From the NCBI GenBank assembly GCA_014904985.1, contig MU129045.1:107920-171919 (forward strand): DNA of 64,000 bases, given 5' to 3'. Shown here one piece after another: positions 55,441 through 64,000 of the stretch. Numbering within the stretch: position 1 is the first letter of the stretch; the number at the start of each line of letters is the position of its first letter. The position numbers and the translations under genes were made by a program. The notes beneath the pieces were generated by a model. The model did not search any database and was not told where the DNA came from. It was given only the letters and a program-made list of their open reading frames with translations. Source of the DNA: Hydnum rufescens UP504 (taxonomy: Eukaryota > Basidiomycota > Agaricomycetes > Cantharellales > Hydnaceae).

Positions 55441-56430
55441 GCGTGTGCTTTCTCCATGAAGAGTGATTCGTTGTACTAGGCTTAATTGTATTGATGGCGA
55501 GGAGCAAACGCAATGCGTTCTGTGCAATGATAACCAGATCACACCAAAAGAGCGATTCGCTACTGGGTTGGCGTGTATAGTGACCTTGAATGCAGGTTAA
55601 AGTTGTCGGTACTGATATCTTCCGCAGTGTCCAGTACTCACACTTTTCAATCGTATTTCATGTAAAGGGCGGTGCTTTTCGTTTACGGCTACCTTCTCCA
55701 TCGCGTCCAACGTGGAATCTGCTCCGTCGATCACTCTTCCCCGCATTGTCAATGTTCATATTCTGCAAACGAGATAATTCAACATACTTTCCGAAGATAG
55801 TGTACTTCCCTTCGAGGTGGGCCTGTTTCGAATATGTGATCTAAATATCCCATAGATGAAGGTTAGCAGTAAACACGGGGAATTATGATTATAGAAAGAA
55901 CCCACGAAGAATTGTGATTTGTTCGTATCTGGGCCCGCATTAGCCATTGCAAGTATCCCGCGAGCATTAAACTTGAGCGTGGAGCGGATCTCATCTGCAA
56001 ATGGAGAGCCCCAGATGGATTGTCCACCCTTCCCAGTTCCCGTTGGATCTCCGGTTTGTATCATGAAGTTTTTGATACTTCTGGGCAAATGGATATGCAT
56101 TAGGGCTGTTAACCACATTTGGTGGACTCACCGATGGAAGAGACAGTTATCGTAGGCGCCCGAGGCACATAACGCTAGGAAATTCTTGCAATAGTCCCCA
56201 TCAGAAATGGTCCATTTCCCAAGATGCGTACTGCACCTCTGCCGCTTTGGGCACGGCCTCGCAGAATATCTCACACTAAGAGTCCTTCAGTCAGGAAGAC
56301 ACTCGCCAGCCGGCCCCAACGTCTCGCACCTTGAGTTCTCCAAGTGTAGTATTCAAAGTGACAGACTGCGACAGAAAAATGTGCTGAGCACAGCAGACGA
56401 CAACCCACGAGAGGGTTCAAAGATTACCAT
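55429..56430 (-). CDS. peptidyl-prolyl cis-trans isomerase, PPIL3-type cyclophilin
   Basis: Spliceosome-associated cyclophilin (Cyp10/PPIL3). The first coding exon is just ATG (56428-56430), followed directly by gtaatc; the next exon starts at 56365 with [12 protein letters not shown]. Further exons: [138 protein letters not shown] and [12 protein letters not shown]. Active-site residues (Arg of [23 protein letters not shown]) are kept. The family normally ends near HANP, but here the frame stays open about 40 more residues to a TAA at 55429-55431, inside the last codons of CAPZB. That tail may be real or may hide an unseen intron. Confidence 0.85.
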
Positions 56431-56564
56431 GGCGAGTCCAATAGCAAGTCTAATAAAGAGAATCACATGATCAACTCTCTGGACCCCTTCGCTTGCTCCC
56501 CTAGCTCTCGTTTGACTGTGTACGGCCGCTTCCAGTTGGCGTTGGGTCGTCCACTGGATCTCGA

Positions 56565-57886
56565 ATGTCCCCGGATGGTGTTAGAAGAAAAAGGGACAAG
56601 CAATCTCTCGATTATGTCCTCCGCTCTATGCTTGCTGGTGGGATGGCCGGCTGTGTCGTCCGTTCTTCTTTCTTGTCTTTTTTACCCCTCACGCAAAACG
56701 TCCTGAGAAGCGTGTACATTAGGCTAAGACCGCAGTTGCACCCCTTGACCGTGTAAAGATCCTCTTCCAGGCATCCAATCCGGATTTTCAGAAGTACTCT
56801 GGTAAGCAGCAATAACGCCTCTTTTGCACCCTAAAATTCGAGCAGTCTTCCCAGGGACATGGACCGGTGTCTTTCGCGCGGCAAGAGATATCAAGCGCTA
56901 TGATGGTGTCCGAGGGCTCTTCCAGGGACATTCCGCTACACTCCTTCGCATATTCCCATATGCGGCAATAAAGTTTATGGCCTACGATCAAGTGCATGAT
57001 GTGCGCATACTTTCTGCCATTATTGGGGAGTATTGACCTGTGGATTGACCCGTACCGATGTCAGTTCTTGATGCCCACACGAGCTTCAGAGACCAATTTC
57101 AGGCGCTTCTCAGCAGGTGCCGTATCGGGTGCGTTCATCCTTCCTTCAGCATTTCCTGCCGCATGGATTAGCTCACGCATATTCTAACCATAAAGGCACG
57201 ATTTCCGTCTTTTTCACGTATCCTCTCGAACTTGTCCGCGTTCGCCTAGCATTTCAGACCCGAGCAACATCAAGTCCTTTGCAACGACCTACTTTATCTA
57301 ATACTATTCGCACCATCTATCATGAGGGTGTTGTCCCCCCTCCGACATCTGCCACATCCGTCCCTCTTCCTGCCACCTCATCGCCGTCGCTCTCAGCAAG
57401 TCGCACTCAAAATAGAGCTACTTTCCAAACGTTCCCCATCCTCAAGTTCTATCGTGGATTCAGTGTTACAGTATTGGGTATGATACCTTACGCGGGGACA
57501 TCATTCCTGGTATGGGGTTATCTCCGCTCCGTCTTCATCCCTGAGCCACCCTCCATCACCTCGTCCACGTCACGCGCCGATCGCTCGCCCACGCATCCCA
57601 AATCCAAACCTCACCTCATTGCAGACCTAGTTATTGGTGCTATTTCGGGTGCCACAGCACAGACCGTCTCATACCCCTTCGAAGTCATCCGACGGCGCCA
57701 GCAGGTCGGCGGTCTCGTGCGGCCGAGCCGTTGGCTTGGCTTCCGCGAGACCGTGCGTGACGTTTGGGCCGGGGAGGATGGAGAGGCTTCTTCGTAGGTC
57801 TCAGTATTGGATATCTCAAGATCGTGCCCATGACTGCGGTGAGCTTTGCGTCATGGGAGTGGGGGAAACATGCCCTTGGGATATGA
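56565..57886 (+). CDS. LEU5: mitochondrial carrier, LEU5 / coenzyme A transporter type (frameshifted)
   Basis: Inner-membrane SLC25 carrier proposed to supply CoA to the matrix. ATG at 56565 gives [20 protein letters not shown], then [11 protein letters not shown]. Repeat 1 shows [20 protein letters not shown]; next [32 protein letters not shown]. Repeat 2 has [33 protein letters not shown] and [20 protein letters not shown]. Repeat 3 has [30 protein letters not shown] and [10 protein letters not shown]. The open frame then ends early (EDGEASS, stop 57795-57797), but another frame continues [36 protein letters not shown] to TGA at 57884-57886. One missing base in the GGGG at 57771-57774 explains this. 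A repeat-2 insert rich in Pro/Ser/Thr (57330-57410) is unusual but common in fungal Leu5. Confidence 0.85.
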
Positions 57887-58342
57887 AGGAATGGATGTAC
57901 ACGCTCGTGTACAATATACGGCTAATACATGTAACAAGAAAGTAAAAACCAGAAGGTCTTGCGTGACAGGGAGCCAAGAGCGGCGGCTTTGCGATCACAC
58001 GGTGAGTGGTGGCAGGCGTGCTGCGACAGTAATACCATGGGAGCAGCAATGATGGAATGCAATATTCGATGGTGGGGTGTGTGGACGATGTTGATGGGCT
58101 CAAGTTTCGGCACCTTGCCATAGAGTATTATTATCATCAAGCTCCAGCCCTATCGCAACTAGCCTTCCCTAGAAGTTCCAGCCACTGTAAACTCCATGAG
58201 TGGGCATCATCCCAGGATAGCCAAGTCATCCAACGTATTGGTGAAATGCGTGAGGTTCCTTTGAACTGTGAGGGGACCGCGATAGTCTTCACACATTCAG
58301 CAATCCGTCGCCTCCAATGGTATGGCAGACTCGGTCCATCGT
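57887..58342. other. intergenic between convergent genes
   Basis: No gene seen. This is the 3' side of the carrier and ARP10 genes; the open frames here have no recognisable features. Confidence 0.5.
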
Positions 58343-60428
58343 TCACAGTGACGCCGCATGTACACTAGGAGCGCCTGATCCTAATGGTGTCTTTGTCCAA
58401 TCTGGCAGGACGTGCACTCTCGTCGTCAAATTTGCACGCCCAATGATCGGAGTGGCTGGAGAGTCGGGAGAAGCGACCGCTCGCCTATCTTCGAGTACCT
58501 CCTCGATGGTTTCATCCCACCGCTCGCGCAAGATTTCCTCTCCCCCAGTCTTCAAGGCCCTTCCAGAATGAGAAGCCACAAGAAGTATGAGACACCAGGG
58601 TTAAAACTATAGTCACTGGGGCGCGTCAGGGACGTGCGACTTACCCGGCCAAAGATCCCCCTATCCATGCAAGTGATGCCGGGGCAAAGGCAGGTGCTTT
58701 ACCGGCATTAGACTTGGCTTGTGTCGATTGGGCTTGAGGTGGCGCTGGATTATTGAGAATCGCTATGAAGGGCGCCAGAGGGCGCAAGACAGTATACGGA
58801 TCATATATAGGTTTGGCCGGAGGTGTGAGTACAGTTGACGTGCGTGGAAACCGGGTAGTGGCAGGCGTCGGCGTGGATGGCGATGCCACACGAGGCGGAA
58901 TCGATAATGTTGGTGGCGGAGATGGAGAAAGTAGTCGTGAAAGCTCGGCTTGAATACGTGGAATGAAACCCGGAAGCATGGATGTTCCACCTGCAACTAC
59001 AATTGAAGACGCAAAATCTTTTCGGAGATCAATTGGGACCTGAGGCATAAAGTTATGACGGCCACATCCTAACGAAGGAGGAAGATCTCACCTTCAGCAG
59101 AGCATCCAATATCACTTCGGCGACACTGGTCTCGTCGACATCCCCGTCCTCGAATAATACTTCAGCGGCACGTTCACGGACCCAACCTGGGATAATAAGG
59201 GTCGCGCGAATCGTGGTGGACGTTCCAGCACCCGATGGAACTGCACCAGGAACAGGCACGGCTAACCTTAGGTCCGTAGCCGAAGAGTGGCGTACGTACA
59301 AGTCCCGCATCACCGAGAGCTGACGCCCAGGATATGTGGTAGAAGCCGAGTCTGAGGGGTTATCCACCTCCACCGAAACTCTGGAGTGTCCTGATTCCGA
59401 GGGTGCACTGTCACCTGAAGTGTCGACAGACACCGCATCATCCGCAGCCACGGTTGAGGAAGAAGAACTTCGCGGACGATTTTTGGATGAATGTATTGGT
59501 TCCCCGACAAAGCAGCACCGGGTCTTTACCTCTTCGACCACCGCGTCGGTGAGAACGTCCTCGGGAACCGAAGTTGCTTTTGGAGCCGATCCAACGACCC
59601 CCATAGGTGGTAGATAGGACCCAAATAAGAGGAGGAGAGAGCGCAGGTGAGCGCCTAGTCGAGCGCCAGCCAATGGCGTCGAGCGAATTGACGTGTAAAG
59701 TGGGCGGGAGCCATAAATCTTTAGCACAGGGTGTCCAATGTTCCTTAAGTTTCTAGAGTCGGACGTAGCGCGTGGGCGTACCGGTAATGCAGAGGATTCA
59801 AGGTAACCACAGTCGAGAACTAGGCCCGTTAATCGTCCGGCAGCCATCAAAGCCAAAACATGACTTGGAGCGAAGGATATCGATGGAACCTGGATAGCAC
59901 GTCAATGATTATCGATGTATAACAGTGGATATAATAATACTTGAAGATTTTGGAAGAGGATCCTAGCGAGTGCCTCTTTGATGGCCAACGGCAGTAAAGG
60001 ATGCTCAGCAATGAGGACCTTTCGAGAGCGTGAATCGACTAGAAGCGACCTGATGTCGCATCTTCAGATGAAACGTTAGGCAAGTAGTCATGGAGAACGC
60101 ACTCAAAGAACACAGAGCGAAGGAGATCTTGCAGTCGTTGTTCCAAGAGGATAAGGGCGTCAGTCTGCTCAGCCGCAGTTTTTCCAAAGCTAAAGGACCA
60201 CAAGGATGATCCATATTTGGGACTCGCTGTGACAAACACGTCTCTGGGTCGTCCCTCACCACTGAAGCCCACCTTCCACACCCGTGAACCTGGATCGATA
60301 ACAATTCGATCCTCTGTCCCATACAGACTGTGCCGCCGAGTTGTAGCATAGTGCGGCGAAGGCACTTGATTTGATACACTTGTGGACGCTACACGTGTTG
60401 CAGTCGGCGTTGTTGGGGCTGCAGCCAT
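58343..60428 (-). CDS. ARP10: actin-related protein 10, dynactin pointed-end complex
   Basis: Divergent actin-fold subunit (ARP11/ARP10) of dynactin, the dynein activator. ATG at 60428 gives MAAAPTTPTATRVASTSVSN. Then comes DRIVIDPGSRVWKVGFSGEG, the first actin phosphate loop, here changed. Also present are ILLEQRLQDLLRSVFFECVL, a segment on the minus strand around 59900-60050 reading RKVLIAEHPLLP, then FAPSHVLALMAAGRLTGLVL and DCGYLES. The second phosphate loop is SSIVVAGGTSMLPGFIPRIQ, AELSRLL. A long Pro/Thr/Ser insert (58800-58930) and another Ser-rich one (59320-59480) interrupt the fold. It ends LAWIGGSLAG and, after an intron (about 58557-58655), TGGEEILRERWDETIEEVL and PSVHAASL at 58343. 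Identity rests on actin motifs plus divergence; ARP10 is the best fit. Confidence 0.75.
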
Positions 60429-60666
60429 CCTAAAAGTCTTCAATCCGCGGCCATGGCAAGCCCCGAATGAATTTGCCTCACTCAACGCAAGGCATTGGCT
60501 TGCAGTGGTTCGATCCTGGCTGGTTCTGACCCTCCACATATCATATTCCTACATAAATTACGCCCCCATGGCCTGTCTCGGTGTGCACGAAGAGGATTGG
60601 GCAGGAGGCAAGTCATAGACACTGCACGCAGTATCCGGGTCCCACCCGCAAGAATATGTGCGTCAG

Positions 60667-61641
60667 TCAGACCTCCACATCTCTGCCCTCTGCCATCGCA
60701 TCAGCCTTCTTTGCTCTGGCGGCTTCTGTGAGCTTCTTCGGCCAGATGGCAGGGGGTGGATCCCAAATGCCAAGTTCTTTCTTCAACTCATCCACATCCA
60801 TCTCCCACCGCTCTTCCCAATAGACACCGATGAGATTTTTTGAAGTCGATCCACAACGAAGGGCCCATGGGACGTATTCGGTCACGAGTCGTTTCTGTTG
60901 TGTGGCATTGAGACGAAGAGGCCCGAACATGGCTGATAGGCCGGCCACAGGAAGACCGAGGTTTGCAAATTCAAAGAATTTGAGAGCAACTTCATACGTG
61001 ACTGAGACAGGGAGTGAACAGATCGTGTGATAGAAATCGTGACAATCTCGATACCGCTGCATAATATAGGCGAGTTCCGGGTCGTCAACATAGTGTACCT
61101 TCGATATAGAAATTCGCTGAGTTTTCATTTGGGTTCCAAAGCAGCAAATAGTACAAACCGGCTCTCTGGTATCAGGCGTAACTCCACAACGCTCGAGCCA
61201 GCGGACGTAAGCGCGACCGAAGGTATTATCAGGAAGCGTGGCCAACCACACCATGTCTACAGTACTGGAGTTGATTCGAGGACGATCCCTGAGTATCCGA
61301 CGTCCCTCCGGATCACTGAGCATGACGTCTCGCAGCCGAGGGAGAGCGGGTCCAGCAGTGGTATCTCCAAGCGCAGCTACCAAGTCTGAAGACGAAACAT
61401 AAAGGAATAGAGGGGATAGCCTCGAGGACTAAATCTTACCGCCGCGCCTCAGGTTTGCGATTCCGACTACGGCTGAACCTACAGCCAAGAAAGCTTTCTC
61501 GAACCAATTTAGAGGAATATGACCGGGATAAGCTGGGGGAGGGCGTTGGGGTGGCTCTTTTGAGAATATACCGCGCCCAATAATCGGGATTGGTCGCTGA
61601 CGAGTTGCAGCAAGAGCAAGGGGGCGCGATGTTCGGAGCAT
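60667..61641 (-). CDS. COQ4: ubiquinone biosynthesis protein COQ4
   Basis: Mitochondrial protein needed to organise the CoQ synthome and for a C1-decarboxylation/hydroxylation step. ATG at 61641 gives [20 protein letters not shown], an Arg-rich presequence, then [29 protein letters not shown]. After an intron (about 61384-61437) come [60 protein letters not shown] and [27 protein letters not shown]. The zinc-binding HDxxH-x11-E is complete (HDFYH plus E of VTYE). It continues [40 protein letters not shown] and [20 protein letters not shown] to the stop at 60667. It lies in tandem with ARP10 and divergent from the next gene, 107 bp apart. Confidence 0.93.
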
Positions 61642-61748
61642 GCCGCGGGAGTTTCCCACGGTGGCAAACTCCGTCGGGGTATGTTGAACTCACGAACACA
61701 AACAAACAGCTTTCTGTGCGAAGACCATCACCACGACAAGGATATACT

Positions 61749-63621
61749 ATGGACCCAAATACTAGTTTGCTTCGGATGTTCGATCCCATCCATGGGCATG
61801 CAACCCCGGTTCGACTAGAATCCCACAGCAGCAATGACGACTTCACAATGTCCACATTCTTTAACAAAATCAGTTCGAAACGCCTGCCCTCGGATGTTCC
61901 GTCCCTTTCGGGAAACCGCCAATCTCTTATTGACCTCAGCTTTGATTCTCTGTCTAAGCCCGGCGGGGATGAGCCTACACCGACAAAGCACCTCGTTGGC
62001 CGCCCAATTGCTCCCCTCATGCCGAAGTCATCAGCACCTTTATTGCAGGATTCTACGGAGATTCATACTCCTAAGAATGTGGGAGCCCTTGATGCGACTC
62101 AATTCTCCAAATCTTCTCTGAACGAGATGCGCCACGTTACGGGAAATGGTCATTTGAAGCGTCCCCCTCCATCCCCATCAAAATTTAGCCATCACCTCAC
62201 TGTCAACCACGAAGCCCGTCACTCCCGACGGTCTTCCTTGGATGTATCGTCTCTTACTCTGAACATCAAGGATCGACTGGCTCAAGATGATATGAGTTTT
62301 GATATTATCAATGACGAAATCAGCATTCTCTCTGAATTGACGGAGGGTGATGCCCCGGCCTCAGTCACTAATCACCCTCAATTGAAATCGTCGATAGTCC
62401 CGCAAACTGCACCCGCAATGTATGTTTAGCCTTCACCTTTACACCCTACATAGAAATTGAGCTTAATTTCACAGGATGACGGAATTCGTCTTACCACCTC
62501 TTGGCTTTGAAACCAATCTGATTTCTCAGAAGAAGCTCTCGACTTCACTGGCGCCCAATGCCGAAGTTCCAATCATCCCTTCCTTCGATTTCGGTTCAGA
62601 GCCAATTCTCTCGACCCTAGATATTCTGCCGGATGACAAGGGAGAGACAACAAAAGGCAAAGATCAGGCGCCCCCAAACACAAGAAAAAGGCCACGAGAA
62701 GCACAGCAAAACAGCAAAGCCAGATCGCACAGAGGGCGTCCGAGGCCCACCCAAGCAAGAACGATGAACCGACCCCCCAAACACGCCCAAAAACACGCAC
62801 CACCAAATATGGTCACAAAAAAGGAACCCTACGCGCAACGTACGAACGCAAAGCCACCAGGATCGACCCATCAGGACAAGCAGACAGCGGGAGCCCGCGA
62901 CACGCGTAATATCCACACAAAAAAAACACAAAAAAACCAGAGCACGCCCCCAACGACAAAAAAAATACAATACCCACCGAACGCAAGCAAGCAGAAACAA
63001 ACGGCAACAAGTGATGCAGATAGCCCGCAAGAAAAAAGACACACCGCCAAAAGCCATGAGATTCCAACCCCCAGCCAGCTGAAAAAAGACAGGCAAGAAA
63101 CACCGCAATCACCTCCACAACAAAGCTCACAAGAAAAGAAGAAAAAGGACCCGACAGCGCCGCAGAGAGAGAAAATACGCAGGACGAAAACAAATAGAGC
63201 GGACCCGCAAAACAACCCCAGGCAGGAACCAACAAAACAGACCAATACCCCCCGACCAGACTCACACAAGCGACGGATATGCAATGAAACAAAGCGCACA
63301 CGAAGCACCAACAAAACCATGCACCCCCACCCCCGAGCACCCAGAGCACGATCGAAGACGACCCAAAACCACCAAAAAGCAACCGAAACACAGACACAAC
63401 CTCGCACAGCAAGGGAAGCCCGAACACGACCACGAACGAAATCCCCACAACGGAGCCCGAACAAACCCCTTCCAAAAAAAGCGATGCCACTGCCGCACCC
63501 CAACGCAAGAAACCAAAGAAGCACAGAGGTGGACACACCAGCAACAAACCAGTTTCTTGAACAAAACAACGAACAGAAAACGAAAAAGCAGAAAAAAAGA
63601 AAGCAAAAAGTGAGACACTAG
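61749..63621 (+). CDS. unknown Ser/Pro-rich protein running into a low-complexity tail
   Basis: I do not recognise it. ATG at 61749 gives MDPNTSLLRMFDPIHGHATP. Then come TMSTFFNKISSKRLPSDVPS, SRRSSLDVSSLTLNIKDRLA and DDMSFDIINDEISILSELTE. An intron at about 62419-62475 joins PQTAPAM to TEFVLPPLGFETNL, then STLDILPDDKG. From about 62640 the DNA abruptly becomes T-poor and A/C-rich. The frame stays open to 63621 with a K/T/P/Q/R/N-rich tail lacking any domain. Because stop codons start with T, T depletion keeps every plus-strand frame open, so the tail after 62640 may not be protein. The first part (about 240 residues) looks like ordinary disordered coding sequence. Confidence 0.45.
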
Positions 63622-63972
63622 GAAACAGGCCCGAACACCCCAAACGAGACTGAAAAGAAAAACAAGGAGAACATGGAAAAAAAGGCGGATGCAGAGACCA
63701 CAAACAAAAAACATACCACGAATCCTCAGACAAGGCATCCTCCAACGAAGACAAAGGCAGCGCAAAACCCACTCCGCCCCCCAACCATCGACACCAAGAG
63801 TCGAACGACGAACCCCCCAACCACCCCACCCCCAGCGAGACCTCCCAACCCAGACAGGAAGAAAATACGGTCAAAAACGGCCAACAAAGGCCGCAACCCA
63901 GCAACCCCGAAAACAAAGCCCAAAAACACAGCTCTGACAAACCCAACATCACTCGAAAATACACCCCCTGAA
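62640..63972. other. extremely T-depleted, A/C-rich tract
   Basis: About 1.3 kb in which sampled 60-base lines contain only 1 to 4 T, with A and C dominant. The left border is sharp (after ccggatgacaag, 62629-62640). The right border is near 63970, where T-containing sequence resumes for the last bases of the window. It is neither tandemly repeated nor a simple microsatellite. Confidence 0.85.
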
Positions 63973-64000
63973 GCCTAGAGAACGTCTGCCCGTGCTAATA

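Noticed and set aside
62813..63964. 383-codon open frame on the minus strand (Cys/Phe/Gly/Leu-rich)
   Set aside because: Stops need A and this strand is A-poor, so openness is expected by composition. The translation has no recognisable domain.
1..64000. CRISPR array, rRNA operon or secondary-metabolite cluster
   Set aside because: No spaced direct repeats, rRNA-like sequence or PKS/NRPS/terpene-synthase motifs were seen.

Overview
The window looks like nuclear DNA of a filamentous basidiomycete, probably an agaricomycete. Genes are compact and split by many 50-70 bp GT-AG introns. They include Rad14/XPA, Ctf18, CRM1 and Xrn1 orthologues, a fungal-type divergent G-alpha, a peroxisomal thioesterase and a Tad1-like LINE. 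I cannot fix the genus from sequence alone. All coding calls rest on translations and splice sites read by eye; no search was run.

Layout, left to right: an arrestin-like protein (83-1960 +); CTF18, the replication-linked clamp-loader subunit (3011-6579 +); an RRM-like, possibly mitochondrial protein (6702-7493 +); cap-binding CBP20 (7599-8529 -), divergent from exportin CRM1 (8760-13122 +); a 1.8 kb gene-poor gap; a 2,4-dienoyl-CoA reductase (14958-16345 +); XPA/Rad14 (17127-18236 -), divergent from a PTS1-bearing acyl-CoA thioesterase (18381-19953 +); an intron-containing tRNA-Asp (20237-20316 +); a very large disordered protein (20902-26454 -); NDUFS3 of complex I (26788-27952 -), only 52 bp from the splicing factor SPF27/BCAS2 (28005-28807 +); a DinB-fold protein (28968-29786 -); an RPD3-type histone deacetylase (30278-32613 -); and a decayed hypothetical gene (about 32672-33268 +).

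The middle holds an almost intact non-LTR retrotransposon (33778 to about 39.5 kb, minus strand). It has a Gag-like ORF1 and an EN-RT-RNase H ORF2 carrying one frameshift and one stop. After it come FRA10AC1 (39801-40831 +), a cytochrome-b5 domain protein (40933-41806 -) and a divergent G-alpha (about 43375-45505 +). A 3.2 kb gene-poor stretch leads to XRN1 (48706-54305 -), which is divergent from actin-capping protein beta (54379-55440 +). Then follow PPIL3 cyclophilin (55429-56430 -, its tail overlapping the capping gene), a LEU5-type mitochondrial carrier (56565-57886 +, frameshifted), ARP10 of dynactin (58343-60428 -), COQ4 (60667-61641 -) and an unknown protein (61749 onward +). The unknown protein runs into about 1.3 kb of extremely T-poor, A/C-rich DNA.

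Functional themes are mostly housekeeping: RNA processing, export and decay (CBP20, CRM1, SPF27, FRA10AC1, PPIL3, XRN1), genome maintenance (CTF18, XPA), mitochondrial function (NDUFS3, COQ4, LEU5-like) and peroxisomal fatty-acid metabolism (DECR, thioesterase). Genes are largely arranged as divergent pairs with short shared promoters. I see no metabolite cluster or dedicated defence system. The most unusual features are the T-depleted tract at the right end, start codons isolated on 3-6 nt coding exons, a Thr at the leptomycin-reactive position of CRM1, a G-alpha lacking its catalytic Gln, and several single-base frameshifts, two of them in homopolymers.
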